A DNA stretch of 64,000 nt, from positions 484,923 through 548,922 of the forward strand of contig NZ_OY781918.1 in the NCBI RefSeq assembly GCF_963677195.1. The letters run 5' to 3'. Below are positions 51,394-62,100 of this stretch, one piece after another. Positions within the stretch are counted from its first letter, which is position 1, and each line of letters opens with the position of its first letter. Made by a program: the position numbers and the translations under genes. The notes beneath the pieces were generated by a model. The model saw nothing but the letters and a program-made list of their open reading frames with translations, had not been told where the DNA came from and ran no database searches. The DNA is from an uncultured Marinifilum sp. Lineage in GTDB: Bacteria; Bacteroidota; Bacteroidia; Bacteroidales; Marinifilaceae.

Positions 51394-52521
51394 TTATTTA
51401 CACTCCAGAATATCTTCAGAGTTCTTTTTAATTCTTCCTGTTAACACTAAATCCTGATCTATCTGATCAATTTTTATATCACTCAACTGAATAGCATTTT
51501 TCATTAATTCAATTCCATCACCTCCTACTGGCGATTTAGCTTCTGCTCCTCCAATTATTTTAGGAGCAATAAAAGAGATTACCTCATCAACAATTCCGGT
51601 TTGCAAAGCTGAGAAGTTGAGTGTTGCTCCACCTTCTAATAGAATACCATCAATTCCTTCCTCTCCTAATTTTATCATCAGTTTTTGCAAATCAACTCGT
51701 TCGTTTAAAGAATCAATCACAAGAACCTTATTTCCTAAAGCTTCAACCGCTTCTATTTTATCTGATTTAGCATTTTCAGTAACAGCAAGTATTGTTTTTG
51801 CTTCAACACTGCTATTTAAAATTCTCGAGTCCAAAGGAATTCTTAAATTACTATCCACAACAATTCTTATTGGATTTCTTCCTTCTCTACTTTCTAATCT
51901 GGTCGTCAGCATTGGATCATCTGCTATCACTGTATCAACACCAACCATTATTGCTGCCAATTTGTTTCTTAACTCATGAACCTTAGCTCTCGATTTTTCA
52001 TTGGAAACCCAACGAGAATCACCTGTTTTGCTGGCAATTTTTCCATCGAGAGTCATTGCAGTTTTCATGACCACATAAGGCTTTTTGCTTTGGATATATT
52101 TCAGAAAAACCCGATTCATATCGGTCAATTCTTCACACAAATAACCAAAATCAACCTCAATTCCATTCTCTTCTATAATTTTTGCACCCTTACCTGCTAC
52201 CAGAGGGTTTGGATCCAACATTCCAATTACTACTTTACCAATCTTGTTTTTCACAATTGCCTCGGCACAAGGAGGTGTTTTCCCATAATGAGAACATGGT
52301 TCTAATGTTACATACATTGTTGCACCTTCCACCGATTCTTTAGCAGAACGAAAAGCATTTACTTCAGCATGTGGTCCTCCAAAATATTCATGGTAACCTT
52401 TCCCAATTACTTTATCGTTCTTAACAATAACAGCTCCAACCAAAGGATTTGGATTTACTTTCCCAATTCCTTTTTTGGCTAGCTCGAAAGCCATTTGCAT
52501 GTATTTGTAATCTCTGTTCAT
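51394..52521 (-). CDS. ribD: Riboflavin deaminase / reductase
   Basis: About 375 residues from MNRDYKYMQMAFELAKKG. Deaminase zinc site: HAEVNAFRSAKE and EPCSHYGKTPPCAEAIV. Reductase domain: MKTAMTLDGKIASKTGDSRW, GVDTVIADDPMLTTR, LLEGGATLNFSAL. The frame continues to 52566, but the added residues do not match RibD. Controlled by the FMN riboswitch upstream, with a terminator hairpin in the leader. Confidence 0.94.
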   Translation of the reverse strand: MNRDYKYMQMAFELAKKGIGKVNPNPLVGAVIVKNDKVIGKGYHEYFGGPHAEVNAFRSAKESVEGATMYVTLEPCSHYGKTPPCAEAIVKNKIGKVVIGMLDPNPLVAGKGAKIIEENGIEVDFGYLCEELTDMNRVFLKYIQSKKPYVVMKTAMTLDGKIASKTGDSRWVSNEKSRAKVHELRNKLAAIMVGVDTVIADDPMLTTRLESREGRNPIRIVVDSNLRIPLDSRILNSSVEAKTILAVTENAKSDKIEAVEALGNKVLVIDSLNERVDLQKLMIKLGEEGIDGILLEGGATLNFSALQTGIVDEVISFIAPKIIGGAEAKSPVGGDGIELMKNAIQLSDIKIDQIDQDLVLTGRIKKNSEDILECK

Positions 52522-52573
52522 TCTTTTCGTTAATGAGTAAATACAAATCTCATTTCTATGATCCAAAAATAAA

Positions 52574-52609
52574 AAAGCCCTGAACAGTTCTTGAACTATT
52601 CAGGGCTTT
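52574..52609 (-). terminator. Attenuator hairpin of the FMN riboswitch
   Basis: Long stem (AAAGCCCTGAATAGTTC pairing with GAACTGTTCAGGGCTTT), followed by a T-run on the minus strand, between the aptamer and ribD. Ligand binding is expected to favour this terminator. Confidence 0.85.
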
Positions 52610-52680
52610 AACTATACGGTTTGCCACACGGAAAAATACTTCCATTGGCATGAATTAATCAAATTGATCAATTGTTTTTC

Positions 52681-52788
52681 TTCTCCCATCCAGACTGTAC
52701 TGTCGGTACTGGAATCACACCAGTTCAATCTCGTTAAAGATTCGCGGACTATCACCGCCGGTCGGGAATTTCACCCTGCCCTGAAGAA
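52681..52788 (-). ncRNA. FMN riboswitch (RFN element)
   Basis: The minus strand shows CAGGGCAGGGTGAAATTCCC, GACCGGCGGTGATAGTCCGC, a variable arm, then CTGGTGTGATTCCAGTACCG and ACAGTCTGGATGGGAGAAG, the conserved blocks of the RFN aptamer. Precedes ribD. Confidence 0.96.
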
Positions 52789-52835
52789 ACAATAAAATAT
52801 GTTGAAACAGAGTTTTTAAGCTCTCTTTTCTGATA

Positions 52836-52866
52836 CAAATATAGCTGTTTTAGTTTTAAAAACAAA
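52836..52866 (-). promoter_or_regulatory. Promoter of the riboflavin operon
   Basis: On the minus strand TTTG (52866-52863), 19 bases, TATATTTG (52843-52836): same spacing and -7 box as the tRNA promoter at 31723-31754. It starts the FMN riboswitch transcript. Confidence 0.8.
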
Positions 52867-52982
52867 TGAGGCGGATGTGCTTTAAAGAATATTAACAAAC
52901 TACAAAACATTTAACCTCAAAAAAAATACAAGTCGCACACTTAAAGAATATTATACATTTTCGTAAATGATATTAATTATTC

Positions 52983-52990
52983 TATCTTTG
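52983..52990 (+). promoter_or_regulatory. Possible era promoter, -7 box
   Basis: TATCTTTG with a weak -33 (TTTC about 20 bases upstream). The leader to era is about 190 bases, and includes CCCGAAAGCTTTCGGG, a palindrome just before the gene (about 53146-53162). Confidence 0.5.
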
Positions 52991-53183
52991 CAAAAATTTT
53001 TAAATCACTAAATTGGAGTTAGTATCGATTATCATTTAATACCGACAAATATCGGGAGATTGTTTAGTCTACTTCCACGGAATAATTCGGGGCAAGCTAT
53101 TTCTAATAATCTCATTAAATGTATATCGGCATTATACTAGAATTCCCCGAAAGCTTTCGGGATTAAAATTAAAATGATATAAT

Positions 53184-54065
53184 ATGTCGCATAAGTCAGG
53201 TTTTGTAAATATCATTGGAAATCCGAACGTTGGAAAATCAACCTTAATGAATAATTTGGTTGGCGAACGCATTTCGATTATCACATCGAAATCGCAGACC
53301 ACTCGTCATCGTATTAAAGGAATCGTTAATGGAGATGATTTTCAGATTGTATATTCGGATACTCCCGGAGTATTGAAACCGAATTACAAACTTCAGGAGT
53401 CGATGATGAAGTTTTCAACCTCTGCATTGGTAGATGCTGACATTATTTTATATGTGACCGATGTGGTTGAAACTATCGATAAGAATGAAGATTTTTTAAA
53501 GAAGGTACAAAACACAGATAAGCCTGTAATTTTAATTCTCAATAAAATCGATTTGACCAATCAGGAAAAATTGGTTGAAATGATGGATGTTTGGAAAGAA
53601 AAGCTTCCAAAAGCTGAAATTTTCCCAATGTCGGCCAAAGAGAATTTTAATGTATCCAATTTATTTGATAGAATTTTAGAGCTTTTACCAGAAGGAGCTC
53701 CTTACTTTGCTAAGGATGAAATGACAGATTTACCTTCTCGATTTTTTGTGAATGAAATTATCCGCGAAAAAGTTTTAACCAACTACGACAAGGAAATTCC
53801 TTATGCGGTTGAGGTTGAAGTAGAAGAATTTAAAGATGAACCAAAAATCATCAACATTATGGCGGTGATTAATGTTGAACGAACTTCTCAAAAGGGAATT
53901 ATTATTGGACATCAGGGAAAAGCACTTAAAAAAGTAGGTACCGAGGCAAGAAAAGACATGGAGGCATTTTTTGGAAAAAAAGTTTTTCTGAAATTGTATG
54001 TGAAAGTTGCCAAGGACTGGAGAAATAAAGAGAATAAGTTGAAAGGCTTTGGCTATCAACAATAA
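53184..54065 (+). CDS. era: GTPase Era
   Basis: 293 residues. G1 [12 protein letters not shown]3 SDTPGVLKPNYKLQESM, G4 LNKIDL, G5 MSAKENFN; C-terminal KH domain with IIGHQGKALKKVGTEARKDMEAFFGKKVFLKLYVKV. Binds 16S rRNA in 30S assembly. Followed after 52 bases by der. Confidence 0.97.
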   Translation: MSHKSGFVNIIGNPNVGKSTLMNNLVGERISIITSKSQTTRHRIKGIVNGDDFQIVYSDTPGVLKPNYKLQESMMKFSTSALVDADIILYVTDVVETIDKNEDFLKKVQNTDKPVILILNKIDLTNQEKLVEMMDVWKEKLPKAEIFPMSAKENFNVSNLFDRILELLPEGAPYFAKDEMTDLPSRFFVNEIIREKVLTNYDKEIPYAVEVEVEEFKDEPKIINIMAVINVERTSQKGIIIGHQGKALKKVGTEARKDMEAFFGKKVFLKLYVKVAKDWRNKENKLKGFGYQQ

Positions 54066-54117
54066 TACATTTAACGGATATTTTTATAATTCCGTTTGCA
54101 GATAACAAATAATTAAA

Positions 54118-55425
54118 ATGAGCAATATCGTTGCAATCGTAGGTCGTCCAAATGTTGGAAAATCTACACTTTTTAACAGACTTACAGGAACAAGACAAGC
54201 TATCGTAAATGAAACTGCTGGTGTTACCCGCGACCGTAATTACGGAAAAGCAGACTGGAACGGGCAAGAATTTTCGGTAATAGATACAGGAGGATACTCT
54301 TTTAATTCGGAAGATGTATTTGACGACGAAATTCGCAAGCAAGTACTTCTTGCCATTGAAGAAGCCGATTCTATTCTTTTTGTTTTAGATGTACAGCACG
54401 GACTTACCGATTTAGACGAAGCAGTTGCTCGTGTTCTTCGCCGAACAAATAAAAAAGTTTATTTAGTTGCCAATAAGGCAGATAACAGTGAATTAATTTT
54501 TGCAGCCAACGAGTTTTATTCTGTTGGAATTGGTGAATTTGTTTATCCTATTTCGTCGGTTAATGGTTCGGGAACAGGAGATTTACTTGATGCAGTAGTT
54601 GCTGATTTTGAGGAAAAGCCTGAGGAAGAAAACTCGGATTTACCAAGAATTGCTTTTGTTGGTCGTCCTAATGTTGGAAAATCATCAACCGTAAATGCTT
54701 TAATTGGCGTTGAGCGAAATATTGTTACCGATGTAGCAGGAACCACACGAGATTCTATTCATACCCGTTTCCAAAAATTCGGTCACGATTTTATGATGGT
54801 TGATACTGCTGGCGTTCGCAAAAAACCAAAGGTAAATGAAGATTTAGAGTTTTATTCGGTAATGCGTTCGATCCGAACCATAGAAACTGCTGATGTTTGC
54901 GTTATGATTCTGGATGCGACTCGCGGTGTTGAAGCTCAGGATTTAGCAATTTTCGATTTAATTATTAAAAACCGAAAAGGTGTTGTAATCATGGTTAATA
55001 AGTGGGACTTGATAGAAAAAGAAACCAATACCATGAAAGATTTCGAAGAACAAATCAGAAATCGAATTGCCCCTTTCAACGATGTGCCGATTGTATTTAC
55101 ATCGGCAACCGAGAAACAAAGATTACTAAACGTATTGGAATCGGCTCTTGATGTTTACGAAAACAGGGTTCGTAAAATTACAACCTCTGAATTAAACAAA
55201 GTAATGCAAGCAGCTATTGATGCTTTTACGCCTCCATCGGTAAAAGGAAAATTTATTAAAATTAAGTATGTTACTCAACTACCTACTTTAGCTCCAACAT
55301 TTGCCTTTTACTGTAATTTACCACAGTACGTTAAAGATCCATACAAAAGATATCTTGAAAATCAGATTAGAAAGAACTGGCAATTTACCGGAGTTCCTAT
55401 TCAGATATTTATCCGAAAAAAATAA
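54118..55425 (+). CDS. der: Ribosome assembly GTPase Der
   Basis: 435 residues with two G domains: [18 protein letters not shown] ... DTGGYS ... NKAD, and [18 protein letters not shown] ... [11 protein letters not shown] ... NKWDL, then a KH-like C-terminus ([22 protein letters not shown]). Required for 50S maturation. Terminator follows at 55449. Confidence 0.97.
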   Translation: MSNIVAIVGRPNVGKSTLFNRLTGTRQAIVNETAGVTRDRNYGKADWNGQEFSVIDTGGYSFNSEDVFDDEIRKQVLLAIEEADSILFVLDVQHGLTDLDEAVARVLRRTNKKVYLVANKADNSELIFAANEFYSVGIGEFVYPISSVNGSGTGDLLDAVVADFEEKPEEENSDLPRIAFVGRPNVGKSSTVNALIGVERNIVTDVAGTTRDSIHTRFQKFGHDFMMVDTAGVRKKPKVNEDLEFYSVMRSIRTIETADVCVMILDATRGVEAQDLAIFDLIIKNRKGVVIMVNKWDLIEKETNTMKDFEEQIRNRIAPFNDVPIVFTSATEKQRLLNVLESALDVYENRVRKITTSELNKVMQAAIDAFTPPSVKGKFIKIKYVTQLPTLAPTFAFYCNLPQYVKDPYKRYLENQIRKNWQFTGVPIQIFIRKK

Positions 55426-55448
55426 ATTGCTAAAACATGCAATTTCAT

Positions 55449-55477
55449 TAGCCGACTCATAATTTCAGAGTCGGCTA
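55449..55477 (+). terminator. Terminator after der
   Basis: Perfect 10-bp stem TAGCCGACTC / GAGTCGGCTA, nine-base loop, followed by TTTTTTT on the plus strand. Confidence 0.92.
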
Positions 55478-55560
55478 TTTTTTTATTCTAAGTGATAAAA
55501 TTTTTTATAACTAATCTTTTAGTTATATTTATACTGATAATTACCAAACCCAAAAAACCA

Positions 55561-56820
55561 ATGATAAAACTAAGCATAAGTTTAATTGTAACACTTGCTG
55601 TATTTTCACTTAAAGCATACCCACAGAAAGTAAATAAAATCGATCAGCTATTGTTTTCTGGTAAATATGAAAGTGCAATTCCGCTATTAAATCAGTTAAT
55701 CGATAAAGACAGTACCAATAGCCAATTACATTTTCGTTTGGGAAAAGCATATCAAAATTTAAACCAGAATAAGCAGGCTATTGAAAATTATCAAAAAGCA
55801 TATCAATTAAATTCAAAGTCGATTCCAACGCTAATAAACCTTGGAAATTGTTTGTTTTCTATGGGCAATTATCCTGCTGCCAGAAATACTTTACAAAAAA
55901 TACTAAAAATTGATAGTACTAATTACCAAGGCAGTTTACTACTTGCAAAAACCTATACAATATTAGGCAGCTACAATAAAAGTTTAAATATTTATGAACG
56001 ATTAATAGTTAAAGACTCGCTAAACACATACCTGCACAAACAAATTGGTAGTGTAAAGAATAAAATGCAAAACTACCTTGGCTCTTTGGCATCTTATTTA
56101 AAAGCATACGAATTAAACGAAACCGATCTGACTGTAATTCTTCATATTATGCAAAAATTTTATGAAATGGCTGCTTATGAACAAGCTTTAGCATTTGCCA
56201 ACAACGGACTAAATACTTTCCCCAACAATCATCTTATTTTAAAAAAGAAAGCGCAATGTTTAATTGGTTTGGAATGGTATGAAAACGCCCTAAACATTTT
56301 TGAAGATTTAAACGAAAGAAATAAGCTTAAGCTTAGCGATTACAAACAGTTTGGAATTTGTTATATGCAAACAAGGCAATATAAAAAAGCAATTAATTGG
56401 CTTGAAAAATATAATAAAACATTAGAAAAAGACCCAATGATTAACTTTTATTTGGGGGTTTGCTATTCGAGGTTAAACGACAGTGAAAAAGGAATAAAAT
56501 TTCTTGAAGATGCTTTATTTTACGTAACGCCTTCGATTAAAGCTTCTATGCATTTACATTTAGCAAAAGCCTACAATAAAAACCGACAATTCGAAAAATC
56601 AGTAAAGGAATATCTTAAAAATATAGAACTTGACGATTCTAATCCTGAAACTCTATACGAGATTGCAAGCACTTACGAAGAATTTGGAAACAATAAATCT
56701 AAAGCGTTAAAATACTATTCGAAATACATTCAACAAACCAGTGATATTGGCGGAGAAAGATATGAGTATGCCAAATCGAGAATTCTTTATATTAAAGAGA
56801 AAATACACTTTGAAAAGTAA
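55561..56820 (+). CDS. Secreted or periplasmic TPR protein
   Basis: About 419 residues with a signal peptide (MIKLSISLIVTLAVFSLKAYPQK). Roughly ten TPR units follow, e.g. LHFRLGKAYQNLNQNKQAIENYQKAYQLN, MINFYLGVCYSRLNDSEKGI and ETLYEIASTYEEFGNN. A longer frame starts at 55492, but the added residues look like a second hydrophobic stretch, so the internal ATG is preferred. Scaffold function is likely; no enzyme domain. Confidence 0.8.
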   Translation: MIKLSISLIVTLAVFSLKAYPQKVNKIDQLLFSGKYESAIPLLNQLIDKDSTNSQLHFRLGKAYQNLNQNKQAIENYQKAYQLNSKSIPTLINLGNCLFSMGNYPAARNTLQKILKIDSTNYQGSLLLAKTYTILGSYNKSLNIYERLIVKDSLNTYLHKQIGSVKNKMQNYLGSLASYLKAYELNETDLTVILHIMQKFYEMAAYEQALAFANNGLNTFPNNHLILKKKAQCLIGLEWYENALNIFEDLNERNKLKLSDYKQFGICYMQTRQYKKAINWLEKYNKTLEKDPMINFYLGVCYSRLNDSEKGIKFLEDALFYVTPSIKASMHLHLAKAYNKNRQFEKSVKEYLKNIELDDSNPETLYEIASTYEEFGNNKSKALKYYSKYIQQTSDIGGERYEYAKSRILYIKEKIHFEK

Positions 56821-57066
56821 ATTACACTTCAAAAATCATTAAATGTTGGTATTGTGAAAACTTTCCTATCATCCTACATTTGTAATGTCATAAAAACATG
56901 CCTTCGAAGCTGAGACCAGATGAAACCAAAGAAATCTTTTGCCATAATGTTTCTTTTTTTTTAATGTTATACTATTCTTCATTTGGTTTCAGTTTTCGTT
57001 TTTTTATGCTCCTGTTTAAAAATCACTGTTTTTTATTAATTTAGACTTATTAAAAACATTAACGAT

Positions 57067-57795
57067 ATGCGCATAAGCCGAAATATGAAATTAGCCGACG
57101 TAATTCAGATGAATTACCTGTTAATTCCTGTTATCCACCGATTTGGAATTAATTTAGGCTTTGGAGATAAAACAGTATCAGATGTTTGCGAAGAAAACAA
57201 TGTTGATCTGAACTTTTTTCTTCAGTTGGTAAATGCTTATCACGATCAGGATTATTTTCCTAAAGAAGAGCTTCAGAGTATCTCGGTTAAAAATATTGTT
57301 GCTTATTTAAGAATGACTCATTCCAGTTATTTAAATACTACTTTGCGTGAAATAGAACAAAAAATACTTAATCTGGCTTCGGAAGAGCATGAAAATAAGA
57401 AGTTTATTAACTTAATAAAAAATTTCTTCGAAGATTATAAAAATGAACTTACAGCGCATATTATGCACGAAGAAGATGTTGTTTTCCCTTATGTATTAAC
57501 AGTTAACGAGATAATTAAAAATCAGAATTTATCGACTGAAAATAAGGAAATATTCGATTCATTTTCGATTGAAGAATACGAGGAAGGCCATGATGATGTG
57601 GAAGAGAAATTAATGGATTTACGAACCATAATGATTAAGTACCTTAGACCGCCTGCAAATACAACCTTATATCATTCTATTATTCAGGATTTATTCAGGC
57701 TAGAAGAAGATTTAAACTACCATTCCCGCATAGAAGACAAGGTGTTAACACCTAAGATTATATTGATGGAGAAATCAATTAAAAACCTTTTTTAA
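57067..57795 (+). CDS. Hemerythrin-like protein
   Basis: 242 residues. N-terminal part (VIHRFGINLGFGDKTVSDVCEENNVDLNFFLQLVNAY) resembles the ScdA/DUF542 domain of RIC/YtfE proteins but lacks their paired cysteines. The rest is a four-helix bundle with likely di-iron ligands: HSSYLNTTLREIE, HIMHEEDVVFPYV, EGHDDVEEKL, YHSRIEDKVLTPKI. Possibly repair of iron-sulfur clusters or sensing of O2/NO. It is 13 bases from the regulator gene downstream. Confidence 0.8.
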   Translation: MRISRNMKLADVIQMNYLLIPVIHRFGINLGFGDKTVSDVCEENNVDLNFFLQLVNAYHDQDYFPKEELQSISVKNIVAYLRMTHSSYLNTTLREIEQKILNLASEEHENKKFINLIKNFFEDYKNELTAHIMHEEDVVFPYVLTVNEIIKNQNLSTENKEIFDSFSIEEYEEGHDDVEEKLMDLRTIMIKYLRPPANTTLYHSIIQDLFRLEEDLNYHSRIEDKVLTPKIILMEKSIKNLF

Positions 57796-57807
57796 ACTCC
57801 TGAATCT

Positions 57808-58401
57808 ATGCCAAAAACGACTATACTTATTGCTGAAAATCTCTGCTTAATTAGAAAAGGTTTGTATTCTATTTTACAAAAACTGGAAAATGCCGAAGTA
57901 GTGCAAACCATTTGTAATAAAGACATACTTATGGATTCGCTTAATCGGATTAAGCCGAATATTTTAATTGTAAATCCAAATATGCTCGATACCAATATTA
58001 ATAACTTGAATGAAATTTTCGAGAATGGTAAAAATATGAGCTTGGTGCTTATTTCTGACAATCAAAAAATAAATATAAAATATAAAGCGGACGCCTATTT
58101 GCTATATTCCGATTCTCAAAACAGTATTCTGGACAAAATACAAGAAGTTATAAATAAAGCAAACAAAGACATCCCTGCAGAAAAACCGAATGATCCCTTA
58201 AGTGCTCGCGAAAAAAATATACTAACGCATATTGCATTGGGCTTAACAAATAAGGAAATCGCCGATCAGCTTTTTATTAGCATACACACGGTTGTAACGC
58301 ATCGAAAAAACATTACTCATAAACTTGGCATAAAGTCTGTTTCCGGATTAACGGTTTATGCCATTTTACACAATCTTATTTCTATGGACGAAGTAAATTA
58401 A
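57808..58401 (+). CDS. LuxR-type regulator with degenerate receiver domain
   Basis: 197 residues. The N-terminal receiver-like domain lacks the phosphate-accepting Asp: N56 (NILIVNPNML) stands where LLDLxMP is usual, the acidic pair is E10-N11, and the conserved Lys position reads AYLLYSDS. The C-terminal HTH is complete (LSAREKNILTHIALGLTNKEIADQLFISIHTVVTHRKNI). It is probably not controlled by phosphorylation; coupling to the hemerythrin gene suggests a ligand or partner signal. Confidence 0.88.
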   Translation: MPKTTILIAENLCLIRKGLYSILQKLENAEVVQTICNKDILMDSLNRIKPNILIVNPNMLDTNINNLNEIFENGKNMSLVLISDNQKINIKYKADAYLLYSDSQNSILDKIQEVINKANKDIPAEKPNDPLSAREKNILTHIALGLTNKEIADQLFISIHTVVTHRKNITHKLGIKSVSGLTVYAILHNLISMDEVN

Positions 58402-59178
58402 CTACAATTCCATTACAGATCCTGCATCAAGATTTATCACTTTTAAATGCTTTTTAAACTCGTCGCGAACCTTAAAACTCGTGCAATGAGTTGGTCCTAC
58501 TAATTCAACTTTTTCATCTTTTAAAAATTGAATGGTTTTATTGGTTACCTCATCTATTTCTTTTAAATGGAAACCACCTAAAACAGCATAAACCTTATCT
58601 ACTCCACATACTTTTCGTGCATAAGATACTGTATTGCAAATTCCTGCATGTGCGCAACCACTAATTACAACTAATCCCTTGGTCAATTTAATAGCTATTG
58701 CCGAATCGTCGGGTACAAAATCGGGCATTCCATCAGGTAAAAGGAATGGACTTTCCTGCGATTCGAAATCATTTTCTCGAGGTATTTCACCTAAAAAAAC
58801 CATTTGCTCAGAAAGCCAATATGGTTCGCACGATTCTATAATTTCATATTTTTTTTGTAGTTCTTCTTTAGACATTGCAAGTCCAACATGGGTATTATTC
58901 CTTTTTCTAAACCTTTCGATAAAACTACTTGGATGCAAAATCAATTTCTTATTGGATAAATAAGCCAAGCCATCGCCATGATCCCAGTGCCCGTGACTTA
59001 AAACAATTGTGTCGATATCCTTAAGATCTTCGCCTAGTTTTTCGGCATTCTTTAAAAATAGCTCATTAGGTCCTAAATCGAACAGTATTTTTTTCCCAGC
59101 TTCAACAATAGAAGAAAATCCGTGTACTGAATCGAACCCTTCCTTAGCGGTATTATCCATTAAGATCTTTATTTTCAT
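58402..59178 (-). CDS. MBL-fold hydrolase, DHPS-like
   Basis: 258 residues. Metal motif LSHGHWDHGDGLAYL, GCAHAGICNTVSYARKV, and GGFHLKEID define the MBL subfamily related to the methanopterin-pathway ribofuranosylaminobenzene phosphate synthase. Its start overlaps the kinase stop by 4 bases (ATGA), so it is translated after the histidine kinase. Substrate unknown. Confidence 0.85.
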   Translation of the reverse strand: MKIKILMDNTAKEGFDSVHGFSSIVEAGKKILFDLGPNELFLKNAEKLGEDLKDIDTIVLSHGHWDHGDGLAYLSNKKLILHPSSFIERFRKRNNTHVGLAMSKEELQKKYEIIESCEPYWLSEQMVFLGEIPRENDFESQESPFLLPDGMPDFVPDDSAIAIKLTKGLVVISGCAHAGICNTVSYARKVCGVDKVYAVLGGFHLKEIDEVTNKTIQFLKDEKVELVGPTHCTSFKVRDEFKKHLKVINLDAGSVMEL

Positions 59179-62100
59179 AACTCTTTATATTTTGGTATTT
59201 TAACGAAAAAACAAGAGCCTATATTCTCTTCTGAATCGACCCATATTTTCCCATTTGCATTTTCTACAATATTTTTAACAATTGCTAAACCGAGCCCCAT
59301 TCCTCCCGATTTAGTAGTAAAATTAGGATAAAACAATTTTTCTTTTACCAAATTATCAATACCTAAACCATTATCGATAACCGATGCCTGATAGAAACTA
59401 TCCTGTTCTTCCAACTCCAGTACAATTTGGCCAGGTCTATCTTCGGGAATAGATTGTATTGCATTATTAATCAAATTTACAAATACTCTTACAAATTGCT
59501 CTCTATCGACAAAAACTTTTGCATTTTCGATACCATTTAATACCAGTTTTAAATCAAACTTATCATTTTTAAACAAGGATATTACATGATTAATAATATC
59601 GACCAAATTTAAGCTCTCGCTTTTAGCTTTTGGCATTTTTGCAAAATTAGAAAAAGCTGTGGCGATAGACGATAAAGCATTAATTTGTTCAATTAATGTT
59701 TTGCTAACCTGCTTAAGGTGCTCTTCTCTATTTTCTGATTTTTCATCGAACCTCCTCTGTAAAAACTGAATACTCAATTTCATTGGGGTAAGCGGATTTT
59801 TAATTTCATGTGCTATTTGGCGAGCCATTTCTCTCCAAGCCGATTCCCTTTCCGATTTAGATAATCGTTCTGCACTCTCTTCCAACTCTAGCAGCATCTG
59901 ATTGTATTCCTTAACCAAGCTTCCAATTTCATCATCTTTCGAATACTCAATTTTTTCTCCGTAAGATCCAAAACGCGTTGCTTTTAATCGATTTTGAATC
60001 ATTCTTAAAGGGTTAGTAATTTTATTCGAAATAAAAACAGAAAGAAAAATAGCCAATAAAATCATGAACACATGAAGATTTACACCTGCCAAAACAAGAT
60101 TAAACATCTCCTTCTCTAGCTCCTGACTTTTAAGAAAATATGGCAAATTCACAAAAGCTATCAACTCGTTATTTTCATCAAAAATAGCTTCATAAGCCGA
60201 TAAATACGACATGGTTCCAATTTCCTCGCGATGTATAAAGCTTGTTTTCTCCTGAAAAAATAATTGATAATAAGCTGCAAAATTCATTCTTGTATGCTGC
60301 AATCCTTTTTCAAATATCTCTGGTCTCGATGAAGATATCAGTTTACCTGAAGGATCGTAAATGTGTATATCTGCATATATTAGTCCAGATAATCGACGCA
60401 ATTGGTCTGTTAAAAAATCAAGACTATTATCTTTATTTAAATTTGAAATAACCTCTCGTTTAACCAACTGCAACTTCTCTCGCAACTGCCTATTGTTCAA
60501 CTGTTCACTTCTCTCAATAGTATAATAAACAGTTCCTCCTCCCAGTAAAATGAAAAATATCATTAATAAACCAACTATCGAATACTGTATTCGATACTTA
60601 AAACTCATATTAAATTTAAGTTTCCAGGGACATCTTTCTAAAAACCAAATTAGAAATCCAAAAACATAGAGCATTACAAAAATATACGGAACAGTAATTA
60701 CTCGATTATACCAACCTACAATTTTACTACTTACAACAACTGCATTATTGCCAAATTTGTATACCAAATGATCATATCCATCTAATTCAAGTCTAAATAC
60801 ATTTTTATCCGAATGACCAAACACCTTATTACTCATGTAATATGAGTACTCCCCCGAAGATGCAATAAGCTTTCCCTTTCGATATTTTCCGTAAGAATAA
60901 TCATTACCTCTAGGGCGAAGAGCAACTTTTTCGTCCAACAATAAATCGGGATAGCCCAAACCCTCATTGCCTACTTTTGAGTCTAAACGAATATAAATTT
61001 TAACCAAATCGTTCCGTTTCGATTTTGTTTCGATAACTCCAAGATAGGATACCATTCCGTTAAATTCATTCAGATAGTAAAAATTTGTATTGGGAATAGC
61101 TTCTCCAGCTTCCAGAATCATCTCATGAAAAAATTCAAAACAATTTCTCACTTCATTATCGGGCTCAATATTTAAATCGTCGCTATCATTACAAATTGTT
61201 ATTTGTAAATGATATTGCTCCCAATATCCTGTAAAGTATTCTGCCTGAATATGATCCATTATTCTCATTTCGTTTAAAAATGGCCGATCACATAGGTTTG
61301 CTAGTATCTTATCCTCATCCAGTTTTTTCTGCATATCTATCAGAAGATTCTCAGAAGTTGGGTCATACTCGGTTGAAAGATTCATGGCAGCAACCATTCG
61401 GTTCTGTACCTCTTTTTTCTCTGATAAAACATTAATGCGATGAGTAATGGCAATGGCTACTAACAATAATAAAATAATGAGAGACGAGTATCTGGCTCGC
61501 TTATCTTCCCAATAGGCAACAAAACCAGTAAAAAGAAACAGTGCAACAGGAAACAGGTAATAGCTTATATCCTTATCAACAGAATCGCAAAAATAAATAA
61601 GAGCAGAAGCAAATATTGCTACAACAAAAACCAATGTAAAATACTTGTTGCGAGCACATCGGAATTTTGCCAACACTGCTGTTGTATATGTTAAATAACC
61701 AAGAGAATACAGAAGCAATATCAAAATAAAGAAGCCTGTAAAAATATACATTCCCTTATCCTGAAAAACAAACATCTGTAAACTAAAACTGGAATCTACT
61801 ACCAAACTGGCAATTAATTCACCAATCCAATAATAAAGAATCCAAAAAACAATAAAATGAGTAGCAATATATAAATAAAACCAAACTGCTTTAATACTCT
61901 TACTTAATTCATTCTTTACAGAGTAAACCGAGTAAGCATATACTAAAGCAAAAAGAAATACTGCATTTAACACAAAATCGCCAAGCGATGGAAAAAAGAA
62001 TGAGCTGGCAAATAATAGTGGGGAAAAAATTTCGAGATCGGACAGAACACCCGGAGCATTATATAACAACATAAAATACCTGACAAAAAATAAAGAAAGA

